Positions 31,937-41,363 are shown, counted from the stretch's first letter. The stretch is DNA of 64,000 nt from Alicyclobacillus fastidiosus (GCF_026651875.1 NZ_CP104068.1:62001-126000); one strand, 5' to 3'. The notes: a model not told the origin generated them from the letters alone. Numbers and translations are program-made.

Positions 31937-32857
31937 CTACAGTGCGAACAAGAGAATTTGGTCATCGCTGACCGTTTTCTTTTTCGCTTTAACCACAAAC
32001 CCCATCTGCTTACGCAGCGCACCGACAGTCATCGGCTCGTCCTGCGCAACATGTGGTTTTGATGTTTCCTGTGACTCTTCGAATTCTGGCAGACTGAACA
32101 AATCGAGCTGATTTTCCGCGTTGGATTGGGACACCAGAGGAATTGGTTCGACTTCTGGCAGTCCTGCAGCTCGCCGCGTTTCCGCAGCCAGTCTCTTCAT
32201 TGCTTTGGCGATCTCGGCTTTGAACTCGTCCTCCTTCAGCATTACGACGCCCTGGGGAATATCCTTATCGGCTATCGTTCGCCACTTGGATTCGAGGTCG
32301 TTGACGTCTCCAAGACAGCTTGCGATTGAAAACGTAGAAGACGAGAATTCGTCTTTCTCACCGAACATCGCCAAATCTGACTTATCTGCGCGTCCCTCCA
32401 GTAACATAGCGGAAAGACGTCTTTTCATCATGCGACGGAATTGGACCATTTCATATGAGCCGTTTGTTACATAGAAACGAGCCGTGCACTTCTGAGACTG
32501 TTTGATCCTCCATGCTCGTCTGGATGCTTGTCGTAAAGTGTTGATCTGATCCGTCAGTTGAAAGAAATTGAGCGATGGGAAATCGAGCATATCAATACCC
32601 ACCTGGACCAAAGTGACATTCGAGACGATGACCTGTACGTCGTCCTCTACCGCTTTGGCTATCCATGCGACTCGGTCCTGCGGTTTGACGCTTGCTTTCA
32701 ATAAACGTGACCTAATCCCTTCTCGAATCAATAATTCGTGTATGCGTTCGTCCTGCTGATATTCCTTGCCGGAATATCTTACAAAGACGACGCATCGACG
32801 GCCCTGTGCAAGGTCATCTCCTTTTCTAAGATATCCACAATGGATGTTGTTATGTAA
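31937..32857 (-). pseudogene. 3' remnant of an SNF2-type helicase
   Basis: About 306 codons remain. The segment GRRCVVFVRYSGKEYQQDERIHELL, followed by VIVSNVTLVQVGIDMLDFPSL and INTLRQASRRAWRIKQ, is a helicase C-terminal domain (motifs V and VI: QASRRAWRI). An acidic tail follows. The frame is closed upstream by TAA at 32858, and the ATPase N-terminal half with Walker motifs is absent, so this is a truncated gene. Such large helicases occur on integrative elements of Bacillota. A TTG at 32731 could start a shorter product. Confidence 0.7.
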
Positions 32858-33112
32858 TTAGCTCAAATGGTAAAATTTATATAACATACATGGTGGAAGC
32901 CCGGGTGAAGTATGACGTGAGTATACGTTATTAAACGAAAGTAGCACCCCACGCGCTATGTCGGGGTGCTGAGCTAAACGTGTGAAGCCAACCGGGTTGG
33001 AATCCTAACCTTCTTCTGAGCAAACTTATTTTGCTATCGCTTGTGTCTTCCTACATTCGAATACCGTTAATTGCTTAAATTGCACATCTCGCACGCCTTT
33101 TACCAAAAGAGA
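32858..33112. other. Intergenic region with hairpin
   Basis: AGCACCCC (32943-32950) pairs with GGGGTGCT (32963-32970). No gene seen. Confidence 0.4.
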
Positions 33113-33838
33113 TTATCTTTTGCTGGTTTTACGTAGAAGCGGTATCGAGATTAGGACAGCAAATACAGCAGCCACGATTCCCAAAGCAAGTGGACTTGGC
33201 AACCCACCGTGGATATGCCACTTACGCCACGGAGTGGATACTGGAATCATCACAATAGCAGCAATAAATCCCACAACAAGCGCACTGCTGTTGATGCCTA
33301 TTCGGCTTGCACGCCCAGGTACACGAAATTCCGATTTTTTGCTCCAATCGTTTGCAATTTGACGTGGTACCTTTCGGATATGAGCATAAATATGAACGGC
33401 GATGAGCGGCAACCATAGAGTGACACTTACGGCATGAATCTTGAAAAAGAGTCCAGTATGGGTGGGTCCAACTACCGCGAGCCCGAACCCACTTATAAAG
33501 ACCAAAACTGTAATGATGACCAGAAAAGGAGCTAACAACCGGAGCCAAATGTTAGGCGGTCCTTTCTGAACGAAAACAGCTGATCTCGTATAGAAACGAA
33601 AAAATCGGTAGCCGGTGCTACACATTTTGACGATAAGCGGTCCAGATAAAAGCACACCGACAAAAATATGTACGGAAATAAGCGCGTGTAAGTTTGCGGT
33701 GATGAAAAGCTCTATAACGATGAGTACGAAAAGTATAGCACCGGCAAATGCAGTCATTCGTTCGTTACGTACGACTCGAGTGTACCCTCTGTTGCTACTT
33801 CGCCCTGTATTCATTAATTTATACTCCATTTCCATCAT
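33113..33838 (-). CDS. Membrane cytochrome b-like protein
   Basis: 241 residues with about six membrane helices. Paired His residues sit in helices (ANLHALISVHIFVG; FFKIHAVSVTLWLPLIAVHIYAHI), as in diheme cytochrome b or ferric-reductase-like proteins. WHIHG near the C-terminus is another possible ligand. It is downstream of ferredoxin and ferredoxin-NADP reductase genes, separated by a terminator, so it is its own unit. The electron partner is unknown. Confidence 0.65.
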   Translation of the reverse strand: MMEMEYKLMNTGRSSNRGYTRVVRNERMTAFAGAILFVLIVIELFITANLHALISVHIFVGVLLSGPLIVKMCSTGYRFFRFYTRSAVFVQKGPPNIWLRLLAPFLVIITVLVFISGFGLAVVGPTHTGLFFKIHAVSVTLWLPLIAVHIYAHIRKVPRQIANDWSKKSEFRVPGRASRIGINSSALVVGFIAAIVMIPVSTPWRKWHIHGGLPSPLALGIVAAVFAVLISIPLLRKTSKR

Positions 33839-34156
33839 TCTCTTAATTGTTAATTTGATCTACCATTGACCACGCAGCATTTGGCCATGGTACATACTTA
33901 ACAACTGCTCGTGAGTACGGCTACCCTGGAGGCAAAACGATATAATCGAAAATGTCTTGGGATATCATCCGTCGACATCAATGAGTATATACATGCCTTG
34001 TGAGGCACGGATGGAGTCAGTATGGAGATCATATGGAGTTCTCCTTTACAGAACTACCACGTCGCCAAATGTTATCGTTCTGAGGTATGGGCAGGGAGAC
34101 CATTCGGTTTCAAGTGAGGATTTGCCTAGCGAGTACCGAGCTTTACCCATCGACAT
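33839..34156. other. Intergenic region, no gene seen
   Basis: No recognisable ORF. It should contain the promoter of the cytochrome-like gene. Confidence 0.4.
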
Positions 34157-34187
34157 AAAAAAGACAGCCCATTATAGAGGGCTGTCT
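34157..34187 (-). terminator. Terminator of FNR-ferredoxin unit
   Basis: AGACAGCCC pairs with GGGCTGTCT, with six T on the minus strand after the stem. It lies about 110 bases past the ferredoxin stop. Confidence 0.88.
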
Positions 34188-34299
34188 CCGCCAAAGGGTA
34201 TTCAATATGTTGCATTCAGGCAAAAGGTGTGAAGCGGCTACCTATCCTTGCTGTCACGCCGGACCATGTATTCGTTATTTACGTACCTTTAAAGTTCAG

Positions 34300-34533
34300 T
34301 TATTTAAAAAACTCCCTATTTTTACGTATATATGACCGCTCTTCGTCAGGGATGAAACTCTCTTCAAAAATTGCTGAAACAGGACAAGCTGTTTCACATG
34401 CACCGCAATCGATACAAGTGTTTGGATCAATATAAAATTGATCGTCTCCTTCCGCTATTGCGTCTACCGGACACACGTCAAAGCAATCAGCTGACTTTTC
34501 TCCGATACATGGTGAGGTAATAACGTATGCCAT
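34300..34533 (-). CDS. Ferredoxin with two Fe-S cluster motifs
   Basis: 77 residues starting MAYVITSPCIG. The first cluster motif is CIGEKSADCFDVCPVDAI (a longer spacing, suiting a 3Fe-4S or 4Fe-4S cluster) and the second is CIDCGACETACPVSAI (4Fe-4S). The FIPDEERSYIRKN tail is typical of bacterial seven-iron ferredoxins. It carries electrons for the ferredoxin-NADP reductase encoded upstream (84-base gap). Confidence 0.93.
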   Translation of the reverse strand: MAYVITSPCIGEKSADCFDVCPVDAIAEGDDQFYIDPNTCIDCGACETACPVSAIFEESFIPDEERSYIRKNREFFK

Positions 34534-34616
34534 ATCAATCATCCTCCGTTTTAGGCTGGACTGGTATTGGATGTCTTAGATTAAAACCCTGTCTTGCTGA
34601 AATCTACTATGAGAAT

Positions 34617-35612
34617 CTAAGAACCGACGGGTTCCTTGCGATTGCTACTATGACCTGGCGACAGTCTTTCGTTCGGTCGAATAAAGGTAATAGCGTTATT
34701 GACTGCGGTCGGGGCTTCACCAAAACCAGTTGCAATCAATTTCACTTTGCCAGGGTATGTGACAATGTCGCCTGCGGCATAGACACCAGGTATGTTGGTT
34801 TCCATTTTCGAATTAACCACAATTTCATTCTTAAACGTCTCAAGTCCCCAATCCTTAATGGGACCTAAGGATGCCGAAAAACCAAGGCCACTCACAATTA
34901 CGTCAATATCGAGTCTCATGAAATCACCGTTTTGATTGTTCACGATGATCGCTTCGTCTACTCCGTTTGTTCCATTAATGCTTGAGAGTTCGAAAGGAGT
35001 CAGTATGCGAACGGAAGAGTTCTGAAGTTGTCTGATACTTTCTTCATGTGCTCTAAATTCATTCCGGCGATGGACCAGTGTCACAGATTGTGCAGTAAGA
35101 GACAGCATGAGCGCGTAATCTACCGCAGAATCACCGCCTCCGACAATGAGTACTTTTTTGTTTTCAAACTTTTTAAGGTCATCTATAAAGTAGTAAATCC
35201 CGTTGTTTCTGTAGTCGTTAGCATTATCAATAGGCAAAGGCCTCGGTTTAAAGCCACCAATACCTGCGCAGATGATAACGGCTCTGCCAAAGTGAATGGA
35301 TTTGTCCGTTCTTAACTCAAAAAGTCCGTTTTCTCGACGATCTAGGGCTTGAACAGATTCATTAAGATAAACCTCTGGATTGCTCTCCGAACTCTGCTGG
35401 ATTAATTGTTTCACTAACTCGATAGCACGTATTTTGGGAAACCCAGCTACATCATAAATGTATTTTTCCGGATATAATGTAGCCAATTGTCCTCCTAATG
35501 TCGGTAGGCTGTCGATAATGCTGCAGGATGCGTTTCGCATACCGCAATAAAATGAAGCAAACAGTCCAGTTGGTCCTCCTCCAATGATGAGAATGTCCTT
35601 GATTGACTCCAT
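34617..35612 (-). CDS. Ferredoxin-NADP(+) reductase, thioredoxin-reductase-like type
   Basis: 331 residues. FAD-binding GGGPTGLFASFYCGMR near the start, GGQLATLYPEKYIYDVAGFP (the YumC-type signature), an NADPH-binding VLIVGGGDSAVDYAL, and GVYAAGDIVTYPGKVKLIATGFGEA near the C-terminus. There is no redox CxxC of thioredoxin reductase, as expected for this flavoprotein family. ATG 35612 has AGAAGGAG six bases upstream; the ATG two codons earlier is too close. It is followed by a ferredoxin gene, its electron partner. Confidence 0.92.
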   Translation of the reverse strand: MESIKDILIIGGGPTGLFASFYCGMRNASCSIIDSLPTLGGQLATLYPEKYIYDVAGFPKIRAIELVKQLIQQSSESNPEVYLNESVQALDRRENGLFELRTDKSIHFGRAVIICAGIGGFKPRPLPIDNANDYRNNGIYYFIDDLKKFENKKVLIVGGGDSAVDYALMLSLTAQSVTLVHRRNEFRAHEESIRQLQNSSVRILTPFELSSINGTNGVDEAIIVNNQNGDFMRLDIDVIVSGLGFSASLGPIKDWGLETFKNEIVVNSKMETNIPGVYAAGDIVTYPGKVKLIATGFGEAPTAVNNAITFIRPNERLSPGHSSNRKEPVGS

Positions 35613-35684
35613 GCGCATCTCCTTCTGTCTTTTTCCCTTGCAAACTCATTGTGAAGGACAAGCCTGAAACCAGCTTTAATGGAG

Positions 35685-35695
35685 CCTTAGAATCT
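35685..35695. promoter_or_regulatory. Shared motif CCTTAGAATCT, copy upstream of FNR
   Basis: The 11-mer is also found at 38196-38206, upstream of the peptidoglycan-binding protein operon. On the minus strand it reads TTTAAGGAGATTCTAAGG, a pair of AAGG blocks 11 bases apart, as OmpR-type response regulators like. The adjacent two-component system may bind both sites. Confidence 0.4.
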
Positions 35696-35755
35696 CCTTA
35701 AAAATTTTGGCTGGATGAACTGAGGGTGTGGCGGATTCGTGTGGAAATGTCCAAC

Positions 35756-35786
35756 AAAAAAGAGACACTAATGACAGCGTCTCTTT
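35756..35786 (-). terminator. Terminator of ApbE operon
   Basis: AAAGAGAC (35759-35766) pairs with GTCTCTTT (35779-35786), with T-rich sequence after it on the minus strand. It lies just past the ferric-reductase-like gene. Confidence 0.75.
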
Positions 35787-35802
35787 CAATTTAGTATTGG
35801 AC

Positions 35803-36495
35803 TCAACGCACATGCTCCTGTGTGCGTTGGTTGGCGTGTTTTGGTACATGGTTTTTTGAGGTGGTTATTGTGCTTTTTCTTATCCTTTTTAAGCACAAAA
35901 TTGTAAATATGACTGTAGGAACTACGTAGATCAATACTGCCCAAAGTTTATTGGAATCAGTCCCTGAAAATAGACCGTGAAAGGTAACGGCGAAGAACAT
36001 CGGGAAAGAGAGAATATGAATTGCGCGCCATATTTTTACACCTATCTTTTCTCGAAAGTACGAAGTCACAATCAGTGTTAGCCATGCGTACAACGTAAGA
36101 ATGCCCAACGCTGTCGGAATGGCTCGATACCTTGTCGTCAATGGAATCAGCAACTGGATGATACCAAACGAAACGGACTTGTCCATGTACAGACCCCAAA
36201 GATGAAAGAAAAGGAAGGGGAACACAAGGAGGGATGCGTATTGATGCATCTGTGTCATGAGCTTTCTCATATTCCACCTTTCCCAAAACGACAACGAACT
36301 GGACGCACCAAGCAGTACTGCAATAGACAATAGCCCGTAGGATGTAAATCCTGCTGAACGTTCTAAGTACCAATAGGTTTCGTTCGCTGCTTTTGGGGCT
36401 GGATCGATTAAATGTGTGGTTAGAAGCGAAAATCCGACGACGATTGCTGTTGCAATGCAAGCTACCACGAAAGGGAAGCGTTGACGTTCGTTCAT
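35803..36495 (-). CDS. Ferric-reductase-like transmembrane protein
   Basis: 230 residues with about six helices: a signal-anchor helix (FPFVVACIATAIVVGFSLLTTHLI), WYLERSAGFTSYGLLSIAVLLGASSSL, the His-containing helix MHQYASLLVFPFLFFHLWGLY, and KIWRAIHILSFPMFFAVTFHGLFSG. The His positions fit heme binding in the ferric reductase-like/MsrQ domain. It overlaps apbE by four bases, so the two are coupled. It could pass electrons across the membrane to a flavin protein. ATG 36495 (MNERQRF) is chosen from the overlap. Confidence 0.75.
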   Translation of the reverse strand: MNERQRFPFVVACIATAIVVGFSLLTTHLIDPAPKAANETYWYLERSAGFTSYGLLSIAVLLGASSSLSFWERWNMRKLMTQMHQYASLLVFPFLFFHLWGLYMDKSVSFGIIQLLIPLTTRYRAIPTALGILTLYAWLTLIVTSYFREKIGVKIWRAIHILSFPMFFAVTFHGLFSGTDSNKLWAVLIYVVPTVIFTILCLKRIRKSTITTSKNHVPKHANQRTQEHVR

Positions 36496-37409
36496 AAGCT
36501 GCAAGAATGCTCGACCTCCCCCGTATGTTTCACGATGACCCATTTGCAATCAGTTTGCTTTTCTAAAAACTCAATTCCTACTGTGCTTCCAAGGATTATT
36601 GCAACCTTTGCCAACACTTCCGCCTCAACTAGGCTTGGGTGAACGACTGTGCAAGAGACGATGTCAGTCTGTACTGGTTCACCCAAAAACGGATCGATAA
36701 TATGATGAACATCTCTCCCATTGTAAGACCACTTTCTGTTATATGTTCCACTGGTGGCCACGCTCACATTGAACACATCCAGATTGAATATTGATTGGTG
36801 GCTATGAAATGGATCCGTGATTCCGACGACCCATGGTGCACCATTGTTTGTCCCCTTACAGACTATATCTCCGCCCGCATTACATACGAAATTAAAGACA
36901 TCGTTTCTAAGAAGGACATCTGCAGTTTGTTCCACAATCCACCCTTTGGCAATACCACCCAAGTCTAGCTTAAAACCATTATCTAAGCGTACGTGAGATG
37001 TAGTTTTGTCTAATTGCAGAGGAGAACGTATAGGTGGTAAATATGGATATTCAACTCGAAACAGTTCCTTGGTTTCATTATCAATGTCTTTAAATGTCAC
37101 CGAATAACCCAGGTTATTCATCACATGTCCTAGGAAAGGGTTAAACAACCCATTCGTACGCTCGAAGTAATCATTGGCTAGATCAAGAACAGCTAAAGTA
37201 TCAGCAGATACTTCAACCCACTGTCCTGATCTTACGTTAATGAGAGAAAGTTCACTGTCTTCTCTAAACCTAGACAACCGTGATTCCAACAAAGTCATTC
37301 TTTGCCGAGCACAACTGATTATAGAATATGTCCTGTCCGCCTGTAGGGTGTTATTTTCTACAATGATTTCCACATCGGTTCCCATCGCCCGAAATCGAAC
37401 TGACTTCAT
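36492..37409 (-). CDS. apbE: FAD:protein FMN transferase, ApbE family
   Basis: 305 residues. FRAMGTDVEIIVE is the family start, then LLESRLSRFREDSELSLIN, GFKLDLGGIAKGWIVEQ (the conserved DLGGIAKG), CNAGGDIVCKG, and ATSGTYNRKW with HHIIDP (metal site and Asp). The enzyme attaches FMN covalently to Thr/Ser of an exported flavoprotein. No signal peptide or lipobox is visible, so it may be cytoplasmic or exported another way. I see no protein with the usual D-x-x-S/T-G-A-T target motif in the operon. It overlaps both neighbours by four bases. Confidence 0.92.
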   Translation of the reverse strand: MKSVRFRAMGTDVEIIVENNTLQADRTYSIISCARQRMTLLESRLSRFREDSELSLINVRSGQWVEVSADTLAVLDLANDYFERTNGLFNPFLGHVMNNLGYSVTFKDIDNETKELFRVEYPYLPPIRSPLQLDKTTSHVRLDNGFKLDLGGIAKGWIVEQTADVLLRNDVFNFVCNAGGDIVCKGTNNGAPWVVGITDPFHSHQSIFNLDVFNVSVATSGTYNRKWSYNGRDVHHIIDPFLGEPVQTDIVSCTVVHPSLVEAEVLAKVAIILGSTVGIEFLEKQTDCKWVIVKHTGEVEHSCSL

Positions 37410-38116
37410 GGGCTGGACGCCGAGGAACTCGTGATTGGCGTGCTCTGCTGGCTTTGCGCCACACTGCTCGTACCAGTCGACTGTGTTGGCGGTATAGAAG
37501 GCTGAGAAGGCACTGTTTGAGCAGATGATCGACTTTGAGATGATGTTCCACTTTGAGCGCTCGTGCTGCCGTTTGTAGAGCCAGTCTGACCGGACTGAGT
37601 ATTGGCTTCTGTTTTGGTTAGCGTAGCAAGAGTCCTAATTTTATGGGTTCTGACGGCTTGTTTGAGAGCATTCATTGTGGCACTGTCGACTTCTCCCGTC
37701 ACCGCCAAGTTGTAATGTTTTTGAAAGGACTCTACCGCAGCTTTCGTAACGCTACCGTAGTTCTCGGTGATGTCGTGGTTAAAGTAACCGAGTTCGTATA
37801 ATTGCTCTTGAATCACACTTACGTTAGGACCCTCGGAGCCAATTTTAAATAACACAGACGGAGTGACAATTTTCCTTGAATCCAATTTTGAAGATCTTAT
37901 GTCCTTAACGCTTACTGGAGCGGTCTTCTGACTTGATGTCGATGGATGGTTAACGGTATTACTAATACTGTGCCAGATTGAAAAGAAACTGCCAAATGCG
38001 ACGACTGGCATAGTCCACGACAGTGTAGTGAGCCGTATCCGGAATTTTCTCTCTCGACGTTCACGTTCCAGTTTCCTTTGGTCAGTAGGGGTCAAAGTTT
38101 TAACTCCTTTCTTCAT
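37406..38116 (-). CDS. Membrane-anchored peptidoglycan-binding domain protein
   Basis: 236 residues. A basic N-terminus and one membrane helix (TTLSWTMPVVAFGSFFSIWH) are followed by a PG_binding_1 domain at about residues 90-150 (LFKIGSEGPNVSVIQEQLYELGYF... YGSVTKAAVESFQKHYNLAVTGEVDSATMNALKQA). A Ser/Thr/Gln/Gly-rich tail of about 80 residues, probably unfolded, ends the protein. It is the first gene of the operon with apbE and the ferric-reductase-like protein, and it may hold the redox system at the cell wall. The tail has no clear flavinylation motif. Confidence 0.85.
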   Translation of the reverse strand: MKKGVKTLTPTDQRKLERERRERKFRIRLTTLSWTMPVVAFGSFFSIWHSISNTVNHPSTSSQKTAPVSVKDIRSSKLDSRKIVTPSVLFKIGSEGPNVSVIQEQLYELGYFNHDITENYGSVTKAAVESFQKHYNLAVTGEVDSATMNALKQAVRTHKIRTLATLTKTEANTQSGQTGSTNGSTSAQSGTSSQSRSSAQTVPSQPSIPPTQSTGTSSVAQSQQSTPITSSSASSP

Positions 38117-38195
38117 AACAAATCAGAAATTCGGCTCCTGCATGGATATTAAACCGTAAAATCCTTAACGCTGAATGAAGAGGAGCTTAAGGTTT

Positions 38196-38206
38196 CCTTA
38201 GAATCT
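38196..38206. promoter_or_regulatory. Shared motif CCTTAGAATCT, copy upstream of PG-binding operon
   Basis: It matches 35685-35695 exactly. Nearby AGCTTAAGGTTTCC and ATCCTTAACG give more TTAAGG-type blocks. It lies between the divergent redox operon and the two-component genes, so it is a likely binding site of the response regulator. Confidence 0.45.
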
Positions 38207-38403
38207 GGAGAATTGCTTAGACACAAGTTGCTAACTGTAGCTCTGACGTGTATTTTCATTTGAGTGTATAGATTTTATTTGAGGGTTCTAATGAGTTCGC
38301 CATCGCCATTGATGCTAATGGCATCTGATTGTAAGCTCTACAAACATCTATAAACGTCAAATTAAACGGATCACAAATTATATTATTGAGGCGAGGTTCC
38401 GTG

Positions 38404-39084
38404 ATGAATCGGGCAGAAGCAGTAAAAGTTCTTGTTGTCGATGATGAAATTGGGATGCTTGAGTTTTTGGAATTAGGACTTGAGGAAGAAGGTTACCAGG
38501 TTATGACTGCCCAAGACGGGCCCTCAGCACTGAGCATTGCGAACACTTTTAATCCACATATTGTGATTTTAGATGTTATGATGCCGGGGATGGACGGTTT
38601 TGAGGTGTGTGCAATGTTGAAGAAACGAATGAACTGTTCCGTGATTATGTTGACTGCCAAAGACGACGTTAAAGACAGAGTCCTTGGTTTATCAATAGGT
38701 GCAGATGATTATGTCGGTAAGCCCTTCAGTTTCCAAGAACTTCTTGCACGCATTCAGGCGAGAGTAAGAAATCAGTTTTCTCATCTGTTGGACGAGTTTG
38801 TGATCGGAGACTTCTCCATTAATGACTTACGTAAGGAAATTAGTTATCAAGGTTCAGCATTATCTCTTTCAACCACAGAGTATGAACTTCTAAAATATTT
38901 ATTAATTAATCACGACATTGTTTTAAGTAAGGCTAAAATTTTAGAGGTGGTCTGGGGATATGATTTTAGCGGGCAAAACAACATTGTAGAAGTGTATATT
39001 AGTATCATCAGAGATAAACTAGGAGACAAGAATCATGATATCATTCGGACCGTTCGTGGAGCGGGTTATCGAATTGACTTATGA
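38404..39084 (+). CDS. OmpR-family response regulator
   Basis: 226 residues. The receiver domain has VLVVDDEIGMLEF (acidic pair), VILDVMMPGMDGFE (phospho-acceptor Asp), MLTAKDD and GADDYVGKPFSFQEL (Lys). A C-terminal winged helix follows (LSLSTTEYELLKYLLINHDIVLSKAKILEVVWG, VEVYISIIRDKLGD, IRTVRGAGYRI). ATG 38404 has GAGGCGAGG seven bases upstream. A histidine kinase gene follows nine bases later. It is divergent from the redox/ApbE operon, which it probably controls. Confidence 0.95.
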   Translation: MNRAEAVKVLVVDDEIGMLEFLELGLEEEGYQVMTAQDGPSALSIANTFNPHIVILDVMMPGMDGFEVCAMLKKRMNCSVIMLTAKDDVKDRVLGLSIGADDYVGKPFSFQELLARIQARVRNQFSHLLDEFVIGDFSINDLRKEISYQGSALSLSTTEYELLKYLLINHDIVLSKAKILEVVWGYDFSGQNNIVEVYISIIRDKLGDKNHDIIRTVRGAGYRIDL

Positions 39085-39093
39085 GGGCTTATA

Positions 39094-40581
39094 ATGATGC
39101 GTTCACACATAATTCGAATGTTAAATCCACGCTCACTGAAGTATCAACTGCTATCCCGTTCGATCATCATCATGACTGTTTTACTTGTTCTTATAGGGGT
39201 TTTCCAATATGCCTTCATGGATGACTTCCTATATCGTAACGAAGCAGTGAGCATTGAGACTCGGATTGAGTCTATTCCAAAGTCCGCTTGGGAAGATTTA
39301 AGTGATCATCATATTATTCCAGATCGTGACACATTGTTCAAGCTTGAAACTCCAGGTGCAACCATTGCATTCATAAATGTTCATGGCAGCTTCACAGATT
39401 TATTTGTGGATACGGACGATGATAAGGCAGACAGCAGCCATGAAAATGATTTAGACCAAGGGCCGTCACCACGTCTCTCTCAACAAACATATCAAAATGC
39501 TGTAAATAATTCATCAGACATGACTTATACGTTGACGAATGACAACTTAGGGAACACAGTGTTGGTCGTTCTTCATCGTGTTGGCGAGCAAAGTCATGCG
39601 TTGGGTGTTGTTCAAGTAACAGTCCCTATTGCACCTCTTCAGCATATTTTAATCAAACAATTGACGGTTTTTGCTTTTTTGGTAATGTGTGCCTTATGTG
39701 CAGGAGTCTTTACTTTTCTCCCTATTTTGAGGCGAACTTTAATTCCGTTGTCACGTGTCGTTGAGACAGTGGGTCGCGTCAACGCAGGTAACTTGGACGA
39801 ACGTTTCATGACAACACATGCACAACTAGAAATTGCGCTACTCGCCTCTTCCTTCAATGCAATGTTAGAAAGGTTAAAAAAGTCGTTTGAAGCAGAAAGG
39901 ATTGCGAAAGAGCGGATGCGCCAATTCGTTGCAGACGCTTCACATGAATTACGGACACCATTGACAACCATTAACGGTTTTTTGGAGGTTTTGCTTCGTG
40001 GAGCAGCCGCCAACCCCGCCAAGCTGGATAAAGCACTACGCAGCATGTACGGAGAGTCACAACGGGTAAATAAATTGGTCCAGGATTTGCTGTTTTTAGC
40101 GAAAATCGACCGAGAACCTACCTTTGTCTTTGAAGATTCTCGTTTGGATCTACTATTGACAGACATGAAACCCCAACTATTGTTGCTTGCTGGTGAACGC
40201 GCTGTTGAATTCGTCGTTTCTGAAGCGATGGTGGTTAATTGTGATCCCGATCGGATAAAACAAGTGGTTCTTAATCTGTTTCAAAACGCCGTCCAACACA
40301 CAGACGCGAATACTGGTGAAATTAATGTCTCTCTGGTCAAGGACTTCGCCGGTGCGCGTATTCAAGTCAAAGATAATGGGACAGGAATTCCGTCAGAGCA
40401 TCAGTCGCAGTTATTTGAGCGCTTTTACCGTGTGGATTCGGCACGTTCTAGAAAAAATGGAGGCGTTGGTTTAGGACTTTCTATCACAAAGTCGATTGTG
40501 GACAATCATGGTGGAACAATTAGTTTTGAAAGTCAAGTCGGCAAGGGAACAATCTTTAACGTTTGGCTTCCCGTTAAGTGA
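39094..40581 (+). CDS. Sensor histidine kinase
   Basis: 495 residues. The first membrane helix (SIIIMTVLLVLIGVFQYAFM) is followed by an extracytoplasmic sensor of about 130 residues, rich in Asp (VDTDDDKADSSHENDLDQ), a second helix (LTVFAFLVMCALCAGVFTFLPIL), HAMP, HisKA with the phospho-His in FVADASHELRTPLTTINGF, and HATPase_c (NLFQNAVQHT, VKDNGTGIPSEHQSQLFERF, GGVGLGLSITKSIVDNHGG). It is the partner of the response regulator just upstream. The signal is unknown; the acidic sensor loop could bind a cation. Confidence 0.95.
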   Translation: MMRSHIIRMLNPRSLKYQLLSRSIIIMTVLLVLIGVFQYAFMDDFLYRNEAVSIETRIESIPKSAWEDLSDHHIIPDRDTLFKLETPGATIAFINVHGSFTDLFVDTDDDKADSSHENDLDQGPSPRLSQQTYQNAVNNSSDMTYTLTNDNLGNTVLVVLHRVGEQSHALGVVQVTVPIAPLQHILIKQLTVFAFLVMCALCAGVFTFLPILRRTLIPLSRVVETVGRVNAGNLDERFMTTHAQLEIALLASSFNAMLERLKKSFEAERIAKERMRQFVADASHELRTPLTTINGFLEVLLRGAAANPAKLDKALRSMYGESQRVNKLVQDLLFLAKIDREPTFVFEDSRLDLLLTDMKPQLLLLAGERAVEFVVSEAMVVNCDPDRIKQVVLNLFQNAVQHTDANTGEINVSLVKDFAGARIQVKDNGTGIPSEHQSQLFERFYRVDSARSRKNGGVGLGLSITKSIVDNHGGTISFESQVGKGTIFNVWLPVK

Positions 40582-40903
40582 AATCATATCCATTATGGGT
40601 ATAGAACACTGCGGCTGAAGTAATCCGTTATTAACCGTGAGTTCAGTTTGTTCATGCAGAAAGGGGATTACCGCAACCTTGTGCGTTTTTCCTCCTTCAT
40701 GTTTTGGGTACTACTCTAGACAACGTCTGCATTGCTTGGAACGGTTCAGGAACGAGATTTATATAGATCATCGTCCTAAAGGTTCACGAAATGTCCGACA
40801 ATTGATACCTCTGCAAACTGCTGACCTCCTACGTCCGCTCTCTTTTGTACAATACAAATTTAAGCCTTATAACGTAGATGGTAGAATTATGTGGAGTAGC
40901 TCC
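40582..40903. other. Intergenic region, no gene seen
   Basis: No recognisable gene. A plus-strand frame of about 98 codons here has no homology signal that I can see. Confidence 0.4.
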
Positions 40904-40936
40904 AAAAAAGCCTATCGGTTGTACAACCGATAGGCT
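40904..40936 (-). terminator. Terminator of the DoxX relic
   Basis: AGCCTATCGGTTGT pairs with ACAACCGATAGGCT (a perfect palindrome) and on the minus strand is followed by six T. It fits the minus-strand DoxX relic upstream of it. Confidence 0.8.
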
Positions 40937-40994
40937 CGTCATCGATTCCAAATCAAAGGTACTTGCTGAGAAATCAAAATCCACCTGAGTTCAC

Positions 40995-41240
40995 TCAATC
41001 GATCAACCAGACAACATCGTACTCTTCGACTTTTAATCGAGTCTTCAGTGTTTCACAGTGCAATAAAAACCGTACGCGAAGTACACTTCAGTCAAGAATA
41101 AAAACCAATCGACCGATTCCCTTCCTGAAAAGCATTGGCAGCATTTACAAACAGGGTATCACTGCCCATGAGTGCATAATTTAAACTCATAAATGCAGCT
41201 GCCACGCTTGAAATTAGTCCAAGAGCAGCCCATAACTCCC
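40995..41240 (-). pseudogene. Degenerate DoxX-like fragment
   Basis: The C-terminal half of a paralogue of the DoxX gene at 30965-31495. SSVAAAFMSLNYALMG, SDTLFVNAANAFQEG and the following NRSIGFYS, FLTEVYFAYGF-like sequence match it, but with frame changes (one base lost near 41118) and no N-terminal half. Confidence 0.8.
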
Positions 41241-41363
41241 CCTGCCCCTCCGAAGAGGATTTAGATGTGAACGACGATACGGTCATTAATAATATGGCGG
41301 CAGGCGGATAACTATAACATGATTCCCGCTTATCTGATCATTCAGGGCTGCCCTAATTAAAGG

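Noticed and set aside
33957..34232. 91-codon plus-strand ORF
   Set aside because: It runs through the terminator of the ferredoxin unit and has no motif.
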